A stretch of 19,113 nt of DNA from Actinomycetes bacterium (GCA_023450335.1 JAEXHA010000160.1:1-19113), one strand, 5' to 3'. Positions 1-7,470 are shown, counted from the stretch's first letter. The notes: a model not told the origin generated them from the sequence alone. Program-made: numbers and translations.

Positions 1-1873
1 GCACGGCACCCATGACGTCGCTGCCCCCGCCGGACCCGCCGCCGCCGAACATGCCGCCGCCGAACCCGCCGACATCGCTCTGTGCGGCGCGCATGGCCTG
101 CCCGGCGAGATCGTTCGCGCGCTGCGCGTGGGGGAGGGCCTGCACAGGGTCGGTGTGCTGCAGCTGCTGCGCGTGCACGAGCGATGCGCCGGCCTCGGCC
201 AGGCGGGTGCGCGCTTCGGCACCGACGGCGCCGCGGCGCGAGGTGATGTACTCCTCGGCGGCGCGCACCTGGGCCTGGGCCTGCACGATCAGGTGGCCCA
301 GCGACTGTGCGGCTTTGCGCTGCTTCTCCTGCGCGTCGCGGATGCCGTCCAGCAGTGCGTCGATCTCACGGTCGGCCTGCTGCAACGATTCCAGGGCGAA
401 CAGTGGGCGCTTGCCGGTCGTGCCCAGGTGTGTCTTCGCGGCATCCACCCGCTGCCGGGTCGAGGCGACGACGGCGGCGATGCGGCCGTCGGCGTCGGGC
501 AGCGCGCTGGCAGTCGCGATCTCGGTGTCGAGCTCGCCGATGAGGGCCACCGCCTCGCGCTCTGCCTCGGCCAGGTCGTCGGCGTGCGAAGCGACGGTGT
601 CCTGCAGATGCTGCGCCTGATCGACGGCTTCTTCGGCGGCGCGGATGCTCACCGCGGCAGGGCCGGTCTGCGCGGCGGCGATCGCCTCCCCGGCCGCGGT
701 CAGCTGCGCGTCCGCGAAGGCGAGCCGCTGGCGTGCCTGTTCAGGGTTGTCGGCGATCGGTGCGAGCGCTTCGGCGGCGTACGCCGCGGTCAGGCTCGCG
801 AGCTTCGCGGCGGCGGCGTCGGACTGCCCGCCGACGGTGGCGCGCAGCTGCTGCACGCGGGCGAGCGCCTCGGGGGCGTTCTGCTCGAGCCTCCGCAGCT
901 CGTCGAAGGCGGCCGCCTTCGCGTCGAGGCTCTGGTTCGCCGTGCCGCACAGCTCGAGCACCTTCGCGTGAATGGCGCGGACGTCGGCCTCGCTGTCGGG
1001 CACCGCGTCGTCGAGCTTCTGGCGCAGGCCGAAGGCCTCGTCGAGGCGGGCCTTGGCCTGCGCGAGCACCTCGACGAACTCGGCCGTGGCCGCGTCGCCG
1101 AACTGAGCCTTGGCGAAGCCGAGTTCCTGTTCACTGGTCTTGATGGCGTCGTCGGTGGCGACCAGCGCCGACGACGCGCGACGTTCGAGCTCTGCCGTGC
1201 TCAGCTCCGCCAGTTCGCCCGCGCTCGGAGCGCTGCCGGCGGGCTTCTTCCGTGCGCGCATCACGAGCCAGATCACCACGCCCGCGACCAGTGCCAGCAC
1301 CACGATGACGATCAGCACTGGGACGAACGAACCGCCCTCGTCGCCGTCTTCGGAGCCCACCGGGTCATCGCCCGGATCTACCGGACCGTCGCCGCCGGTG
1401 TCGCCCGCGGCGTCGGCGAGCCCGTCGGCGGCGGCCATCGCCATGCCGACCCAGTCGAGCTGTTGCGCGGCCGGGCCGATGCGGTCCTGCTCGATGGCGC
1501 CGAGCTGGTCCCACGTGACGGGACCCTCCTGGGCGCCCGACAGGTAGAACTGCCGGCCTTCGGTCGACACGGCCAGCAGATACTGATTGACCCCGAGCCC
1601 GTTGTCTGCGGCGACGGCGTCGGCCCACTCCTGCGAGCTGGACGGGTTCGTGAAGGTCGGCACGTACACGACCCACAGGTCCACGCCCGACGACTGCGAC
1701 AGCGCCTCGTAGCGCGCCTGGATCGCGGTCTCCTCCGAGCCGCTCAGCACCCCGGACTCGTCCATCACGCGCCCTGCGCCCAGCGTCACCGGGTCGGTCG
1801 CCAGGGCGGCAGCGGGAGCACCCAGCACCAATGCGACAGCCGCCAGCAACGCCAACAGGAGGCGGGATCGCAT
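1..1873 (-). CDS. TPM-domain secreted/membrane protein with long coiled-coil region (3' end beyond window)
   Basis: About 624 codons are visible and the reading frame is still open at the left edge. The N-terminus is a signal peptide (residues 1-25, hydrophobic core, AALA-type cleavage). It is followed by a TPM-type domain (about 30-155, containing a VMDESGVLS motif as in TPM_phosphatase proteins), an acidic Gly/Asp/Pro linker, one transmembrane helix (about 184-205) and a basic RARKK stop-transfer. The remaining 400 residues or so are rich in Ala, Glu and Gln and look like stacked helices or coiled coils. They end in a Gly-rich FGGGMFGGGG stretch. By topology the TPM domain lies outside the cell and the helical part inside. 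TPM domains occur in photosystem II repair and in poorly studied actinobacterial envelope proteins; the substrate here is unknown. The start ATG at 1873 has an AAAGGGGA ribosome site just upstream. A continuous stop-free ORF on the opposite strand is a GC-driven shadow. Confidence 0.88.
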   Translation of the reverse strand, partial: MRSRLLLALLAAVALVLGAPAAALATDPVTLGAGRVMDESGVLSGSEETAIQARYEALSQSSGVDLWVVYVPTFTNPSSSQEWADAVAADNGLGVNQYLLAVSTEGRQFYLSGAQEGPVTWDQLGAIEQDRIGPAAQQLDWVGMAMAAADGLADAAGDTGGDGPVDPGDDPVGSEDGDEGGSFVPVLIVIVVLALVAGVVIWLVMRARKKPAGSAPSAGELAELSTAELERRASSALVATDDAIKTSEQELGFAKAQFGDAATAEFVEVLAQAKARLDEAFGLRQKLDDAVPDSEADVRAIHAKVLELCGTANQSLDAKAAAFDELRRLEQNAPEALARVQQLRATVGGQSDAAAAKLASLTAAYAAEALAPIADNPEQARQRLAFADAQLTAAGEAIAAAQTGPAAVSIRAAEEAVDQAQHLQDTVASHADDLAEAEREAVALIGELDTEIATASALPDADGRIAAVVASTRQRVDAAKTHLGTTGKRPLFALESLQQADREIDALLDGIRDAQEKQRKAAQSLGHLIVQAQAQVRAAEEYITSRRGAVGAEARTRLAEAGASLVHAQQLQHTDPVQALPHAQRANDLAGQAMRAAQSDVGGFGGGMFGGGGSGGGSDVMGAV

Positions 1874-1905
1874 ACAGTCCCCTTTCGCGACGGGCCGTCA
1901 CCGCG

Positions 1906-1911
1906 AGTCTA
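1906..1911 (-). promoter_or_regulatory. Putative -10 box for the TPM-domain gene
   Basis: On the minus strand the hexamer TAGACT lies 32 nt before the ATG at 1873, which would give a 5' leader of roughly 25-28 nt containing the AAAGGGGA ribosome site. I see no convincing -35 element, which is common for actinobacterial housekeeping promoters. Confidence 0.4.
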
Positions 1912-1986
1912 TGCCCCGGCGTTCATGGCACACCAGCCAGTCGCCGCCCGTGCGCGTGGCGGTCACCGGGTGGGCGCGAGGCCGAT

Positions 1987-1992
1987 TAGGCT
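1987..1992 (+). promoter_or_regulatory. Putative -10 box for the DUF3097 gene
   Basis: TAGGCT lies 18 nt before the ATG at 2011. The short leader holds a GGAGGT ribosome site. It is divergent from the TPM gene promoter within the 137-bp intergenic gap. The -35 region is not clear. Confidence 0.4.
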
Positions 1993-2010
1993 CACCGTTT
2001 CGGAGGTGCC

Positions 2011-2844
2011 ATGGACGACAGATACGGCGGCGATGTGCTGGCTCCCGGCTGGCGGGATGCGGGTCGGCGGGTGACGCCGAAGGTCGAGGCCGACGTCGAC
2101 CTCGTGGTCGAAGTCGACGACGACGGGTTCTGCGGCGCGGTCACGGCGGTGCGCTCCGGCCACGTCGAGCTCGAGGACCGCGTCGGGCGCAAGCGACTGT
2201 TCCCCCTGGGGCTGGGTTTCCTCATCGACGGCGAGCGCGTCGAGCTCGTGGCGCCGCGGCCGACGCAGCCCGCGGGCCGAGCGCGCACGGCGTCGGGATC
2301 TTTCGCCGCGCCGCAGCAGCGCGCGCGTGTCGCCCGCGCCTCGCGCATCTTCGTCGAGGGCAAGCACGACGCCGAGCTCGTCGAGAAGGTGTGGGGTGCC
2401 GACCTGCGCGCCGAGGGCGTCGTCGTCGAGTTCCTGCAGGGCATCGACCTGCTGGCCGAGGTACTGCACAGCGACCCGCCGTCGGCCGAGCGTCGCTACG
2501 GCGTGCTCGTGGACCATCTCGTGCCGGGTTCGAAAGAGACGCGCATCGCGCAGGCGGTCGAACGCGGGCCGCACGGCGCACACGTGCGCATCGTCGGTCA
2601 CCCGCACGTCGACGTCTGGGAGTGCGTCCTGCCGCGGGCGCTGGGCATCGCCGCGTGGCCGCAGGTGCCGCGTGGCATCGACTGGAAGACCGGTGTCAGC
2701 CGGGCGCTCGGGTGGCCCGCCGCCGAGCAGGCCGACCTCGCCCGCAACTGGCAGCGCATCCTCGGCGCCGTGCACTCGTACCGCGATCTCGACCCCGCGC
2801 TGCTGGGACGCGTCGAGGAGCTCATCGACTTCGTCACGGCGTAG
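2011..2844 (+). CDS. DUF3097 family protein (Toprim-like)
   Basis: A 277-residue protein of the actinobacterial DUF3097 family, recognised by its central block RIFVEGKHDAELVEKVWG (about 112-129) followed by EGVVVEFLQGID and then GVLVDHLVPGSKE (about 164-176). The E116-G-K-H-D120 segment and the D168-x-x-V-P-G-S-K segment resemble the acidic metal-binding motifs of Toprim folds such as DnaG or RNase M5. The N-terminal third (about 1-85) looks like a small beta domain. The HPHVDVWE motif near 197-204 is also typical. The start ATG has a GGAGGT ribosome site 4 nt upstream. A role in nucleic acid processing is inferred from the fold only. It lies 22 nt upstream of trmB, which would fit an RNA-related job but does not prove one. 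Confidence 0.85.
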   Translation: MDDRYGGDVLAPGWRDAGRRVTPKVEADVDLVVEVDDDGFCGAVTAVRSGHVELEDRVGRKRLFPLGLGFLIDGERVELVAPRPTQPAGRARTASGSFAAPQQRARVARASRIFVEGKHDAELVEKVWGADLRAEGVVVEFLQGIDLLAEVLHSDPPSAERRYGVLVDHLVPGSKETRIAQAVERGPHGAHVRIVGHPHVDVWECVLPRALGIAAWPQVPRGIDWKTGVSRALGWPAAEQADLARNWQRILGAVHSYRDLDPALLGRVEELIDFVTA

Positions 2845-2854
2845 GCGCCCCGAC

Positions 2855-2860
2855 TACCCT
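2855..2860 (+). promoter_or_regulatory. -10 box giving a likely leaderless trmB transcript
   Basis: TACCCT is separated by only 6 nt from the ATG at 2867. A transcript starting the usual 6-7 nt after the -10 would begin at or next to the A of the ATG. The G-run between them is too close to the ATG to act as a ribosome site, which supports a leaderless mRNA. Confidence 0.5.
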
Positions 2861-2866
2861 TGGGGG

Positions 2867-3622
2867 ATGCCGCAGTCCGAGCCCGCACCCACTCCCGAGC
2901 CGCGGCGTTTCCGCGAGAAGCCCGTCTCCTTCGTCCGCCGCAGCGGCCGGATGAGCGACGGTCAGGAGCGCGCGTGGGCCGAGCTGTCGCCGCGGTACGC
3001 CCTGCAGGTCGAGCGCGACACCGCGATCACCAGCATCCGTCCCGGGACCGCCATCGACCCGGCCGCCGTCTACGGGCGCACCGCGCCGCTGATCGTGGAG
3101 ATCGGGTCGGGACAGGGTCATGCGATCGTGCATGCCGCGACCACCACGCCCGACACCGACTTCCTCGCCGTCGAGGTGTTCCGGGCGGGACTGGCGCGCA
3201 CCATGCTCGACGCCGACCGCGCCGGCGCCGACAACCTGCGCCTGGTCGAAGCGAACGCCCCCGAGGTGCTCGAGCACCTGCTGCCGGCCGGCTCGGTGGA
3301 CGAGCTGTGGATCTTCTTCCCCGACCCGTGGCACAAGAAGAAGCACACGAAGCGGCGCCTGGTCGCGCCCGAGTTCCCGCCGCTCGCGGCGCGCGCGCTG
3401 CGCGATGGCGGTGTGCTGCGCCTGGCGACCGACTGGGAGGACTACGCGCTGCAGATGCGCGAGGTGATGGCCGGTGCCGCCGACTTCACCCCGGCGTTCG
3501 AGGGGGAGTGGGCGCCGCGGTTCGACGGCCGCGTCATGACCGCGTTCGAGCGCAAGGGTCTCGCGAAGGGCCGGGAGATCCGCGACCTCACGTACCATCG
3601 CCGCACGCGGGGTGACGGCTGA
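2867..3622 (+). CDS. trmB: tRNA (guanine-N7-)-methyltransferase TrmB
   Basis: A 251-residue class I SAM-dependent methyltransferase that makes m7G46 in the tRNA variable loop. The SAM-binding motif VEIGSGQG is at about 77-84. The diagnostic TrmB block FFPDPWHKKKHTKRRL is at about 150-165, followed by LRLATDWEDYA. The C-terminal TAFERKGLAKGREIRDLTY closes the fold and matches the family's usual end. The start ATG at 2867 lies 6 nt after a TACCCT -10 element; longer in-frame upstream extensions run through DUF3097 and are not credible. The last 11 nt overlap the GTG start of the next gene, so the two are probably translationally coupled. Confidence 0.96.
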   Translation: MPQSEPAPTPEPRRFREKPVSFVRRSGRMSDGQERAWAELSPRYALQVERDTAITSIRPGTAIDPAAVYGRTAPLIVEIGSGQGHAIVHAATTTPDTDFLAVEVFRAGLARTMLDADRAGADNLRLVEANAPEVLEHLLPAGSVDELWIFFPDPWHKKKHTKRRLVAPEFPPLAARALRDGGVLRLATDWEDYALQMREVMAGAADFTPAFEGEWAPRFDGRVMTAFERKGLAKGREIRDLTYHRRTRGDG

Positions 3623-4481
3623 GATGCCCGCTGCGGCCATCGCGGCTCTCGGCGTACGGCCGGTCGTCAGCGCGGGCTCCGTACCGGCGGCGCTGGTGTG
3701 CCTGGCCGCGCCGGCCTTCTTCGTGCTCATGGTGCCGTGGCTGGGCTGGACCCTGCTGGCCGCTGGTCTCGCGATCGCCGCGCTCATCGAGCGGCGCCGC
3801 ATCGTGGCATCCGCCCCCTCGCTGACCCGCGACCTGTCACTCATCGCGATCGGACTGCTCATCGTGAGCGCGATCGAACTCAAGGCAGAACTCGACAACG
3901 CCGCGATGCTGCGGTTCACCCTGGCCCTCGGCGGCGCGGTGGTGGTGCCCTACGTCGTGTCGCGGTGGGTCTACCGCGACCGGGCCATCGGCTTTCCGTG
4001 GCGTGGCGGCCACCGGTGGAAGCGCTGGCAGTGGCTGTGGCTGGCGGCGGTGCTCGTGCTGGGCTGGCTGATCCTGCCGTTCTACTTCATCACCTCGGGC
4101 GTCTACGCCAACTGGCCCGTCGTCGACAGCCCCGACCTCATCGCCCGGCTGTTCGTCGGCGTGGGTGCGGTGGGCATCTGGGACGAGCTGTTCTTCATCT
4201 GCACGTGCTTCGCGCTGCTGCGGCGGCATTTCGCCGACGGCGCCGCCAACGTGCTGCAGGCGATCGTGTTCGTGTCGTTCCTGTGGGAGCTCGGCTACCA
4301 GGCGTGGGGTCCGGTGCTGACGGTCCCGTTCGCGCTGCTGCAGGCGGTCATCTTCCTGCGCACCCGGTCCCTGGCCTACGTCGTGACCGTGCACCTGCTG
4401 TTCGACGCGGTCGTGTTCGCCGTGCTCGTCCACGCCCACAACCCCGGCCTGCTCGACGGACTGTTCCTGGTCTCACCGTGA
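3612..4481 (+). CDS. CPBP/ABI-like multi-pass membrane protein
   Basis: A 289-residue protein with about seven or eight hydrophobic segments (approximately 22-60, 75-92, 103-120, 140-160, 178-203, 213-228, 234-248, 255-275). The layout fits CPBP intramembrane glutamic endopeptidases (ABI/Rce1-like). A reduced first motif WDELFFICTC is at 190-199, where the family has EExxxR. FLWELGYQAWG is at 223-233, where the family has FxxxH. HLLFD at 261-265 matches the third motif, HxxxD/N. The first Glu is Asp, the Arg is missing and the second-motif His is absent, so proteolytic activity is doubtful. The GTG at 3612 overlaps trmB by 11 nt; an ATG at 3624 just after the trmB stop is an alternative start. 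Family placement is by motif only. Confidence 0.7.
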   Translation: MTAEMPAAAIAALGVRPVVSAGSVPAALVCLAAPAFFVLMVPWLGWTLLAAGLAIAALIERRRIVASAPSLTRDLSLIAIGLLIVSAIELKAELDNAAMLRFTLALGGAVVVPYVVSRWVYRDRAIGFPWRGGHRWKRWQWLWLAAVLVLGWLILPFYFITSGVYANWPVVDSPDLIARLFVGVGAVGIWDELFFICTCFALLRRHFADGAANVLQAIVFVSFLWELGYQAWGPVLTVPFALLQAVIFLRTRSLAYVVTVHLLFDAVVFAVLVHAHNPGLLDGLFLVSP

Positions 4482-4494
4482 CCGCCGGGCTCTG

Positions 4495-4512
4495 CCCTGG
4501 CACTGCCCAGGG
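4495..4512 (+). terminator. GC hairpin downstream of the CPBP-like gene
   Basis: CCCTGG and CCAGGG form a perfect 6-bp inverted repeat with a 6-nt loop, starting 13 nt after the stop codon. There is no T tract, so termination strength is uncertain. The left arm overlaps the putative -35 of the next transcription unit. Confidence 0.35.
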
Positions 4513-4526
4513 ACGGCGGCTATCGT
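4497..4526 (+). promoter_or_regulatory. Putative promoter of the riboswitch-Gdx unit
   Basis: A -35-like CTGGCA (4497-4502) is followed after 18 nt by the -10-like TATCGT (4521-4526). Initiation about 7 nt later would start the RNA at a 6-bp hairpin, GGACCC/GGGTCC (4534-4550), immediately before the riboswitch core. Confidence 0.35.
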
Positions 4527-4550
4527 GGGCGTCGGACCCCGACCGGGTCC

Positions 4551-4591
4551 CCGGACGAGGGATCAGTACCCGGTGTGCGACAAGACTGGCC
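4551..4591 (+). promoter_or_regulatory. Guanidine-III (ykkC-III) riboswitch
   Basis: The segment follows the ykkC-III consensus closely. It starts CCGGACGAGG (4551-4560), has GTACCCGGT in the middle (4566-4574), then GACAAGAC (4579-4586). The 5' CCGG can form the class's pseudoknot with the CCGG at 4570-4573. GATCAGT (4561-4567) can pair with ACTGGCC (4585-4591) through five Watson-Crick pairs next to the junction, one G-U and an outer G-C around one mismatch. The aptamer ends one base before the AGGAGG ribosome site of a Gdx/SugE transporter gene, the classic target. The class is known to bind guanidinium and switch on the downstream gene; the translational mechanism here is inferred from the overlap with the ribosome site. 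Confidence 0.88.
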
Positions 4592-4604
4592 AGGAGGAAC
4601 AGTC

Positions 4605-4925
4605 ATGGCGTGGGTCATCCTCATCATCTCGGGCGTGTTCGAAGCGGTCTGGGCCACAGCTCTGGGCAAGTCCGAGGGCTTCACGAAGCTCTGGCCGTCG
4701 GTCGTGTTCGGCATCGCACTGATCGCGAGCATGGGCGGGCTCGCCTGGGCGATGCGTGACATCTCGACCGGAACCGCCTACGCGGTCTGGGTCGGCATCG
4801 GCGCGTCGATCACCGTCGTCTACGCGATGATCACCGGCGACGAGCAGTTCTCGCTCGTCAAGATGCTGCTGATCCTGGGGCTGGTCGGCTGCATCGTCGG
4901 GCTCAAGCTCGTCAGCGGCGAATGA
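4605..4925 (+). CDS. SMR-family guanidinium exporter (Gdx/SugE type)
   Basis: A 106-residue four-helix small multidrug resistance protein. The Gdx-type signature G10-x-x-E13-x-x-W16 is present in ISGVFEAVWA; Glu13 is the proton/substrate-coupling residue. GTAYAVWVGIGA (56-67) is typical of the SugE/Gdx subgroup rather than EmrE. Members of this group export guanidinium in exchange for two protons and work as antiparallel dimers in the inner membrane. The ATG at 4605 has a strong AGGAGG ribosome site 7 nt away. Longer in-frame starts would run through the riboswitch and are rejected. The upstream guanidine-III riboswitch makes guanidinium the probable physiological substrate. A single gene is present, so a homodimer is expected. 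Confidence 0.93.
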   Translation: MAWVILIISGVFEAVWATALGKSEGFTKLWPSVVFGIALIASMGGLAWAMRDISTGTAYAVWVGIGASITVVYAMITGDEQFSLVKMLLILGLVGCIVGLKLVSGE

Positions 4926-4926
4926 G

Positions 4927-4981
4927 GGATGCCGGGGTGCGACCGTCGTGACGGATCCGGTGCGCGCCAGATCCGGCATCC
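4927..4981. terminator. Inverted repeat between convergent genes
   Basis: A perfect 9-bp inverted repeat, GGATGCCGG (4927-4935) and CCGGCATCC (4973-4981), encloses 37 nt that contain further GGATC/GATCC complementarity. It fills the gap between the convergent Gdx gene and the AraC-family gene, where a bidirectional terminator is expected. There is no T tract. Confidence 0.4.
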
Positions 4982-4984
4982 ACC

Positions 4985-5920
4985 TCACTGCGCGCGGCGC
5001 AGGGTCTCGGCCGGATTGACGCCGTACGCCTCGCGGTAGAAAGCCGCGAAACGCGACGTGTGCGGAAACCCCCACCTGCGCGCGACGTCGGCCACTCGCG
5101 CGGAGCCGCCGTCACGCAGCTCGGCGTGGGCGCCCGCCAGACGCACCCGTCGCAGCTGCTCACCGGGGCTGATGTCGAGCGCACGTCGGAAGGCGTACTG
5201 CAGTCCGCGCGTGGAGATGCCCGCCGCCCGGGCGATGTCGTCGATCGTGATCGGCTCGGCGGCATGCGCGTCGATGTAGGCGAGCGCGCGGCGCACAGTG
5301 GCCGGCGCCGCGATCCGCTGCACCGCGCGTTCCCGCGATTCGAGGTACGTCGTCGAGAAGGTCGCGAGGGTGACCTGCAGAGCGTGGCGACGCAGCTCGG
5401 CTTCGATGAGGGGGTCGGCGGTGCCGGCCATCAGGGTCTCGGCGACATAGCGGGCCGCACCCTCCCAGGTCCTGCCGGCAGCGGGCGAGATCGGACGTGG
5501 ATCGCGCACCCGCAGCCGCAGCGTGTGATCGCCCGAATCCTGCCGTGCGGCGGGCTCGGCCAGCGCACGGTCGAAGATGAACGCCTGCACCCGCGCGCTC
5601 TTGTTCCATCGCGCACGTACGGTGTCACCGGAGGTCGCCCAGGGCTGCCCGGCGTCGAGCGTGGCCGTGTCGGTCCACACCTCCGCACCGGCGGACAGGA
5701 CGCGGCACACCATGAGTTGATCGACGGGTGCGACCGTCGAGTGCACCGACGCCGTCAGCTCGTAGCCCACGACCGATAGGCCGCCGACGTCCGCCGAAGC
5801 CCAATCGAAGCGGAACCGCTGGGGTTCCACCCGCTGCAACCGCGCTGATGGGGCGAAGCGCCGCCACATCTGTTCGACGTCCGCCACTCCCTGAGCCTGA
5901 ACACGCAGCACTTCACCCAT
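4985..5920 (-). CDS. AraC-family transcriptional regulator
   Basis: A 311-residue regulator. The last 105 residues or so form the AraC/XylS double helix-turn-helix. The first HTH is in ITIDDIARAAGISTRGLQYAFRR and the second in RVADVARRWGFPHTSRFAAFYRE, followed by the family ending YGVNPAETLRR. The N-terminal 200 residues resemble the AraC-binding-like domain found in many actinobacterial regulators next to oxidoreductases; the ligand is unknown. The start is set at 5920 because AAGGA lies 5 nt upstream. An in-frame ATG at 6049 would add 43 Arg/Gly-rich residues without a ribosome site. It is divergent from the dehydrogenase gene and is the obvious candidate regulator of that operon. Confidence 0.9.
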   Translation of the reverse strand: MGEVLRVQAQGVADVEQMWRRFAPSARLQRVEPQRFRFDWASADVGGLSVVGYELTASVHSTVAPVDQLMVCRVLSAGAEVWTDTATLDAGQPWATSGDTVRARWNKSARVQAFIFDRALAEPAARQDSGDHTLRLRVRDPRPISPAAGRTWEGAARYVAETLMAGTADPLIEAELRRHALQVTLATFSTTYLESRERAVQRIAAPATVRRALAYIDAHAAEPITIDDIARAAGISTRGLQYAFRRALDISPGEQLRRVRLAGAHAELRDGGSARVADVARRWGFPHTSRFAAFYREAYGVNPAETLRRAQ

Positions 5921-6264
5921 GGCAGTCCTTCCGCGCCCCGCCGCACGGCTGATGAGCACGACCGTCACGATAACCCGATTGCAGCGCCTGCCGCATCCGC
6001 CATGCCCCGTGAACCGGGGTTGGCAGCCGCGCAGCGTGGAAGCAGTCACCGGAGTCGGCGAAGCCCGTCAGCCTGGTTCGAGCGAGTCGAAGCCGGTCGG
6101 CACGCCGCATCGGGAGAGCGCTGCCGAAGCTGAATGAGCAGTCGTAACCGAGCGCATTCGCGGTGTCAAGCCCCTCTGGCCGAACCGTTGCCGGGGTGAT
6201 GCTGAGGCCGTGTCGTCACCGGCGCGGCAGGGCCGCCACTGTCGCGGCAGCGCGAAAGGGAATC
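5921..6264. other. Divergent intergenic region between AraC regulator and dehydrogenase
   Basis: These 344 bp hold no ORF that looks coding; the short ORFs on both strands lack ribosome sites and recognisable composition. The region should contain both promoters and the regulator's binding sites. The only promoter-like pair I can point to for the plus strand is TTGCCG (6188-6193) with a poor -10 about 17 nt later, which I do not consider reliable. A GGTGTCAAGCCCCT segment near 6162-6175 stands out from its GC-rich surroundings and could be an operator or an alternative-sigma element. Confidence 0.5.
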
Positions 6265-7470
6265 ATGAGAGCCGTCACCTGGCAGGGTCGCCGCACCGTC
6301 GAGGTCATAGCGGTTCCCGATCCCCGTATCGAGGAGCCGGGCGACGCGATCATCCGGGTCACCTCGACCGCGGTCTGCGGTTCGGACCTGCATCTGTACG
6401 AGCTTCTCGGTCCCTTCCTCGACCGCGGCGACATCCTGGGTCATGAGGCGATGGGGATCGTCGTCGAGATCGGCGCCGAGGTGACGAGCCTGCGGATCGG
6501 ACAGCGGGTCGTCGTGCCGTTCAACATCGCGTGCGGTGAGTGCTTCTTCTGCCGACGTGGGCTGCAGTCGCAGTGTGCCGCGACGCAGAACACCGCGCAG
6601 GGGCGCGGTGCCTCACTGTTCGGATACACCAAGCTGTATGGACAGGTGCCCGGCGGTCAGGCCGAATACCTTCGCGTGCCGCGAGCGGAATACAACACGA
6701 TCCCCGTCGGCTCGGACCTGCCCGACGAGCGGTACCTGTTCCTCAGTGACATCCTCCCCACCGCGTGGCAGGCGGTGCGGTATGCCGATGTATCACCCGG
6801 GGAGACCCTGCTGGTGATGGGTCTGGGACCGGTCGGTCAACTGGCCGCGCGGATCGCGGTGCACCGGGGATGTCACGTGCTCGCCGTGGAGCCCGTCGCC
6901 GAACGCCGTGCGATGGCCCGTCGGCACGGGGTCGAGGCCGAAGATCCTGAGGACGTGGTGGCGTGGGTCGCCGAGCACACCGAGGGGCGAGGAGCCGACG
7001 GGGTCGTCGACGCGGTCGGCATGGAGGCGCACGGCAGCCCCGCCGCGCACGCCGTGCAGTCGGCCGCAGCCCTCCTCCCCGACGCCGTCGCCCGACCGGT
7101 GATGACGCACGCGGCCGTCGATCGCCTCGCAGCGCTGCACCGCTCGATCGATGCGGTGCGCCGCGGCGGCACGGTGTCCCTGAGCGGTGTGTACGCCGGT
7201 GACGCCGATGTCCTCCCGCTGGGCACGATGTTCGACAAGCAGCTGACGATGCGCATGGGCCAGTGCAACGTCAAACGCTGGACCGGCAGCCTGCTGCCGC
7301 TGGTCGAAGACCGCGACGACCCGCTGGGCCTGGGCGACCTCGTCACCCACCGCGGCACCCTCGACGACGCCCCCGACCTGTACCGGACCTTCCAGAAGAA
7401 GGAGGAAGGCTGTATCAAGATCGTCCTCCGTCCCACGAGCGAAAACGGAGAGCGCGATGAGAGCACATGA
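6265..7470 (+). CDS. Zinc-dependent alcohol/formaldehyde dehydrogenase-like protein
   Basis: A 401-residue medium-chain dehydrogenase/reductase of the formaldehyde dehydrogenase-like group. The catalytic zinc ligands are visible as C38 (VCGSD) and H60-E61 (GHEAMG). The structural zinc cluster is C90, C93, C96 and C104. The NAD-binding motif is VMGLGPVGQLAA, followed by an acidic residue in AVEPVAERR. The long insert and C-terminal QCNVKRW and FQKKEEGCIKIVL segments are typical of FdhA-like enzymes rather than simple ADHs. It probably oxidises an aldehyde or alcohol with NAD; the exact substrate cannot be told. The ATG at 6265 has GAAAGGG 4 nt upstream; an upstream in-frame start would add 34 basic residues without support. 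The last 14 nt overlap the next gene. Confidence 0.9.
   Translation: MRAVTWQGRRTVEVIAVPDPRIEEPGDAIIRVTSTAVCGSDLHLYELLGPFLDRGDILGHEAMGIVVEIGAEVTSLRIGQRVVVPFNIACGECFFCRRGLQSQCAATQNTAQGRGASLFGYTKLYGQVPGGQAEYLRVPRAEYNTIPVGSDLPDERYLFLSDILPTAWQAVRYADVSPGETLLVMGLGPVGQLAARIAVHRGCHVLAVEPVAERRAMARRHGVEAEDPEDVVAWVAEHTEGRGADGVVDAVGMEAHGSPAAHAVQSAAALLPDAVARPVMTHAAVDRLAALHRSIDAVRRGGTVSLSGVYAGDADVLPLGTMFDKQLTMRMGQCNVKRWTGSLLPLVEDRDDPLGLGDLVTHRGTLDDAPDLYRTFQKKEEGCIKIVLRPTSENGERDEST

Noticed and set aside
128..2074. 648-codon plus-strand frame
   Set aside because: Antisense to the TPM-domain gene, whose product has a signal peptide, domain and membrane helix; the plus frame has neither a ribosome site nor a plausible protein.
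4519..4604. Upstream-extended start for the SMR transporter
   Set aside because: Extension would translate the riboswitch; the ATG at 4605 has a strong ribosome site and matches the family N-terminus.
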